A stretch of 64,000 nt of DNA from VRUE01 sp035318745. Its GTDB lineage: Bacteria > Actinomycetota > Thermoleophilia > Solirubrobacterales > 70-9. How positions within the stretch are numbered: position 1 is the stretch's first letter; each line of letters begins with the position of its first letter. Of this stretch, positions 61,780 to 64,000 are shown one piece after another. The stretch covers positions 62,001 through 126,000 of the forward strand of contig DATHEA010000005.1 of NCBI GenBank assembly GCA_035318745.1. The letters run 5' to 3'. A program made the position numbers and the translations under genes. A model generated the notes under the pieces. The model did not search any database. It worked only from the letters and a program-made list of their open reading frames with translations, and was not told the origin of the DNA.

Positions 61780-62762
61780 CAGCCGAGGAGTCTTTCGCCC
61801 TCTGCGGCGACTGCTCCTTCAACGACCGCACCGGGAGGCACCTCGGCTCGCGGCGAGAGGATCGAGTCGACGACGTGGGCGTTCTCGCCGACCGTGCAGT
61901 CGTCGAGGACGACCGACCTAAGGATCTGCGCCCCCGCCTCAACCTGACAACCCGGCCCGATCACGGCCTGAGGCCCGATCTTGGCCGCGCTGTCGACATG
62001 CGCCCCGGGGTCGACCAAAACGCTCTCGAAAGTGGGCTCGACCCGGGTCTCCACGCGGCCTTCGAGGATGTCCCAGCTCGCCTGCCGGTAACGCTTGGGC
62101 GTGCCGATGTCCAGCCAGTAGCCGTCGAGGAGCCGGCCGTGCAACCCCTTGCCGACCAGGCGCGGGAATACGTCGCGCTCGATCGAGACGTTCTCGCCGG
62201 GCGGGATCAGGTCGAGCACGGAGCGCTGCAGCACGTACATCCCCGCGTTGACCTCTCCCGGCTTGCGCTCCCCGGTCTTCTCGAGGAACTCGAGCACCGC
62301 CCCGCCGTCGTCGCTATGGACCAAGCCGAAGGCCGAGGAGTCCTCGACCGGATGCAGGCCGATCGTCGCCGCGGCGCTCCATCCCTGGTGCGCGCGCAAG
62401 AGCGTGCTCAGGTCGAGGTCGGTGAGCACGTCGCCGTTGAGGGCGAGGAAGCGATCCTCGAGCTCGTCCCCCAGGGCGTCGGCGGCGAAGCGGATCGCCC
62501 CGGCGGTGCCCAGCGGCTCGGGCTCGGCGACGTAGCGGATCCGCACGCCCGCCCGCTCTTCCTCCCCGCTGAGCGCGGCCCGCAGCACGTCAGGCAGGAA
62601 GCCGCAGGCAAGCACCACCTCGGTCACCCCGTGCCCCGCCAGCCACTCGATCATGTAGGCGAGGAAGGGCCGATCGACCAGGGTCAGCGCCGGCTTCGGG
62701 GTTGACTCGGTCAACGGCCTCAGCCGCGTCCCTTCCCCCCCGACCAAAACGATTGCCTGCAT
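61779..62762 (-). CDS. NDP-sugar pyrophosphorylase (mannose-1-P guanylyltransferase-like)
   Basis: 327 aa. MQAIVLVGGEGTRLRPLTESTPKPALTLVDRP, FLALNGDVLTDLDL, EFLEKTG, and a C-terminal hexapeptide beta-helix ending in EVPPGAVVEGAVA. Resembles GDP-mannose pyrophosphorylases. Begins 3 nt after the ugd stop. Confidence 0.92.
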   Translation of the reverse strand: MQAIVLVGGEGTRLRPLTESTPKPALTLVDRPFLAYMIEWLAGHGVTEVVLACGFLPDVLRAALSGEEERAGVRIRYVAEPEPLGTAGAIRFAADALGDELEDRFLALNGDVLTDLDLSTLLRAHQGWSAAATIGLHPVEDSSAFGLVHSDDGGAVLEFLEKTGERKPGEVNAGMYVLQRSVLDLIPPGENVSIERDVFPRLVGKGLHGRLLDGYWLDIGTPKRYRQASWDILEGRVETRVEPTFESVLVDPGAHVDSAAKIGPQAVIGPGCQVEAGAQILRSVVLDDCTVGENAHVVDSILSPRAEVPPGAVVEGAVAAEGERLLG

Positions 62763-62765
62763 GCG

Positions 62766-64000
62766 TCAGTCGGCGGTCGCCGCCGACGGCGCATCGACCG
62801 GTGCCCTGCCGATTCCCTCGTATTCGAAGCCTGCTGCGACCAGCTTTTGGGGGTCGAGGAAGTTGCGCCCGTCGACCAGCAGCGGCCGCGCCATCCTGCT
62901 CGCCACATCGGACCAATCCAGCTCGGCGAACTCGGGCCACTCGGTGACCAGCACCGCTGCGTCGGCGCCGGCGAGCGCTTCCAGTGCCGAGTCGCACAGC
63001 TCGACGCCATCGAGTAGATCCCGGGCCGGGCCGGCTGCAACCGGATCGTAGGCCGCAACCTCCGCCCCTTCGCCCTGCAGTCGCGCCGACAGCACCAGGC
63101 TCGACGCCTCGCGCATGTCGTCGGTCTGCGGCTTGAAGGCGAGGCCGAGTAGTGCCACCCGACGCCCGACCAGCGAGCCCAGATGGCCGACCAGCTTCTG
63201 CACCACGCGGCGCTTCTGCAGCTCGTTCACCTCGATCACCGCGTTGAGCAATTGAAAGTGGTAGCCCGTATTACCAGCAAGCATCTTGAGCGCGCTGACA
63301 TCCTTCGGGAAACATGACCCCCCGTAGCCGATCCCGGCTCGCAGGAACGAGGGGCCGATGCGCTGGTCGAGCCCCATGCCCCGGGCTACTTCGCCGACGT
63401 CTGCGCCGACCTCCTCGCAGACATTGGCGATCTCGTTGACGAAGGAGATCTTGGTCGCGAGGAAAGCGTTCGAGGCGAGCTTGATCATCTCGGCGCTGGC
63501 GACATCGGTGTGGACGATCTCCCCCCCCAGCGGCTCATAGAGAGCGGCCACGGCTTCGCCGGCTGCGCGGTCGCCCACATCGGCGCCGATCACGACACGG
63601 TCGGGGTGGAGGAAGTCGGCGACCGCCGATCCCTCCTTGAGGAACTCGGGACAGGAGACATAGGCAAGCCCGGGGCGATCGCGGCGGATCGCTTCCCCGG
63701 TGCCGGCCGGCACGGTGCTCTTCATGATCAGCACGTGGTCGCCGTCGGCAGCCAGCTCCTCGACCACCGTGCGGACCCGGGAGAGGTCGGCGTCGCCGGA
63801 GCGGGTCGGCGGCGTGTCGACGCAGACGAAGAGCAGCCTGGCCGAAGCCAACAGCTCGTCCATGTCGGTAGTGAAGGTGAGGCGCTCGGCGTTGCGCTCG
63901 AGCAGCTCGTCGAGCTCGGGCTCGTGGATCGTGGTCTCGCCCCGCGAGAGTGCGGAGACCTTCTCGGGGAGGATGTCGCGGGCGACGACCCGGTGGCCAA
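62766..64000 (-). CDS. ugd: UDP-glucose/GDP-mannose 6-dehydrogenase (partial, N-terminus off the window)
   Basis: About 411 residues are visible; the Rossmann start (roughly 22 residues) lies outside. Seen: DILPEKVSAL, LFVCVDTPPT, KSTVPAGTGE, CPEFLKEGSAVADF, IGYGGSCFPKDVSAL with the catalytic Cys, and LLGLAFKPQTDDMREASS. It oxidises a nucleotide sugar to the uronic acid. Supplies UDP-glucuronate-type precursors for capsule or cell-wall glycans with the downstream genes. Confidence 0.96.
   Translation of the reverse strand, partial: GHRVVARDILPEKVSALSRGETTIHEPELDELLERNAERLTFTTDMDELLASARLLFVCVDTPPTRSGDADLSRVRTVVEELAADGDHVLIMKSTVPAGTGEAIRRDRPGLAYVSCPEFLKEGSAVADFLHPDRVVIGADVGDRAAGEAVAALYEPLGGEIVHTDVASAEMIKLASNAFLATKISFVNEIANVCEEVGADVGEVARGMGLDQRIGPSFLRAGIGYGGSCFPKDVSALKMLAGNTGYHFQLLNAVIEVNELQKRRVVQKLVGHLGSLVGRRVALLGLAFKPQTDDMREASSLVLSARLQGEGAEVAAYDPVAAGPARDLLDGVELCDSALEALAGADAAVLVTEWPEFAELDWSDVASRMARPLLVDGRNFLDPQKLVAAGFEYEGIGRAPVDAPSAATAD

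Overview
The window is a gene-dense, high-GC, predominantly minus-strand stretch of an actinobacterial chromosome. The best guess is the class Thermoleophilia (Solirubrobacterales-like). This rests on uvrC directly followed by rapZ, the Pit/DUF47, PPK1 and Pst gene content, a GAP-family membrane protein, a P450, short HPF, PHP-glycosyltransferase fusion and very GAG/GCC-rich codon use. No database search was possible, so the taxonomic call is an inference. Coding density is high, many genes overlap by 1-8 bp (ATGA, TTGA, TGATG couplings), and no gene-free stretch exceeds about 300 bp apart from the tmRNA interval.

Layout. (1) 0-6.6 kb: rapZ (cut by the window edge), uvrC, an enoyl-CoA hydratase-like gene, a cupredoxin lipoprotein and a secreted copper-monooxygenase-like protein, a MaoC/NodN dehydratase and a VapBC pair. 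(2) 6.6-10.5 kb: two Tad-pilus-related transcription units, one encoding a remarkable TadG/VanY/lytic-transglycosylase fusion and one encoding two TadE-like pseudopilins plus a CpaE-like protein. Each is followed by a vapBC pair and preceded by the same upstream element. (3) 10.5-26 kb: a phosphate/polyphosphate supercluster: pit with its DUF47 partner, ppk1, a PHP-GT4 fusion, a CHAD domain split over two genes, ppx, phoU-pstBACS, an orphan OmpR-type regulator and a three-half-site Pho-box-like array in front of pstS. (4) 25-36.5 kb: uppP, an HD-domain protein, an Rpf-like transglycosylase, purU, P450, ABC-F, OsmC and other small genes, then ssrA (tmRNA) and a flavin disulfide-oxidoreductase homologue. 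(5) 36.7-43.4 kb: an ftsE-ftsX-S41 protease-RNase R-smpB-(membrane-anchored ComEA-like HhH protein) operon. (6) 43.5-57.5 kb: housekeeping genes including transketolase, nadA, mutM, nadC, an ECF sigma/ogt pair, prfB with a programmed +1 frameshift, secA and hpf. (7) 57.6-64 kb: comF, then sugar-nucleotide genes (two nucleotidyltransferases, SIS-type phosphosugar isomerase, UDP-glucose dehydrogenase) with sahH embedded.

The most interesting signals. First, a near-identical element (coding-strand core AGCGCRCCACACGCGCG) lies exactly 23 nt upstream of the start codons of comF and of both Tad-related units. This points to a shared competence/Tad-pilus regulon that may also involve the PG-hydrolase fusion and, less directly, the ComEA-like protein. 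Second, at least 14 large foldback (hairpin) elements in four sequence families occupy intergenic spaces. Each family has a conserved asymmetric core, but each copy has its own perfectly or nearly complementary outer arms that run up to, or into, neighbouring stop codons.
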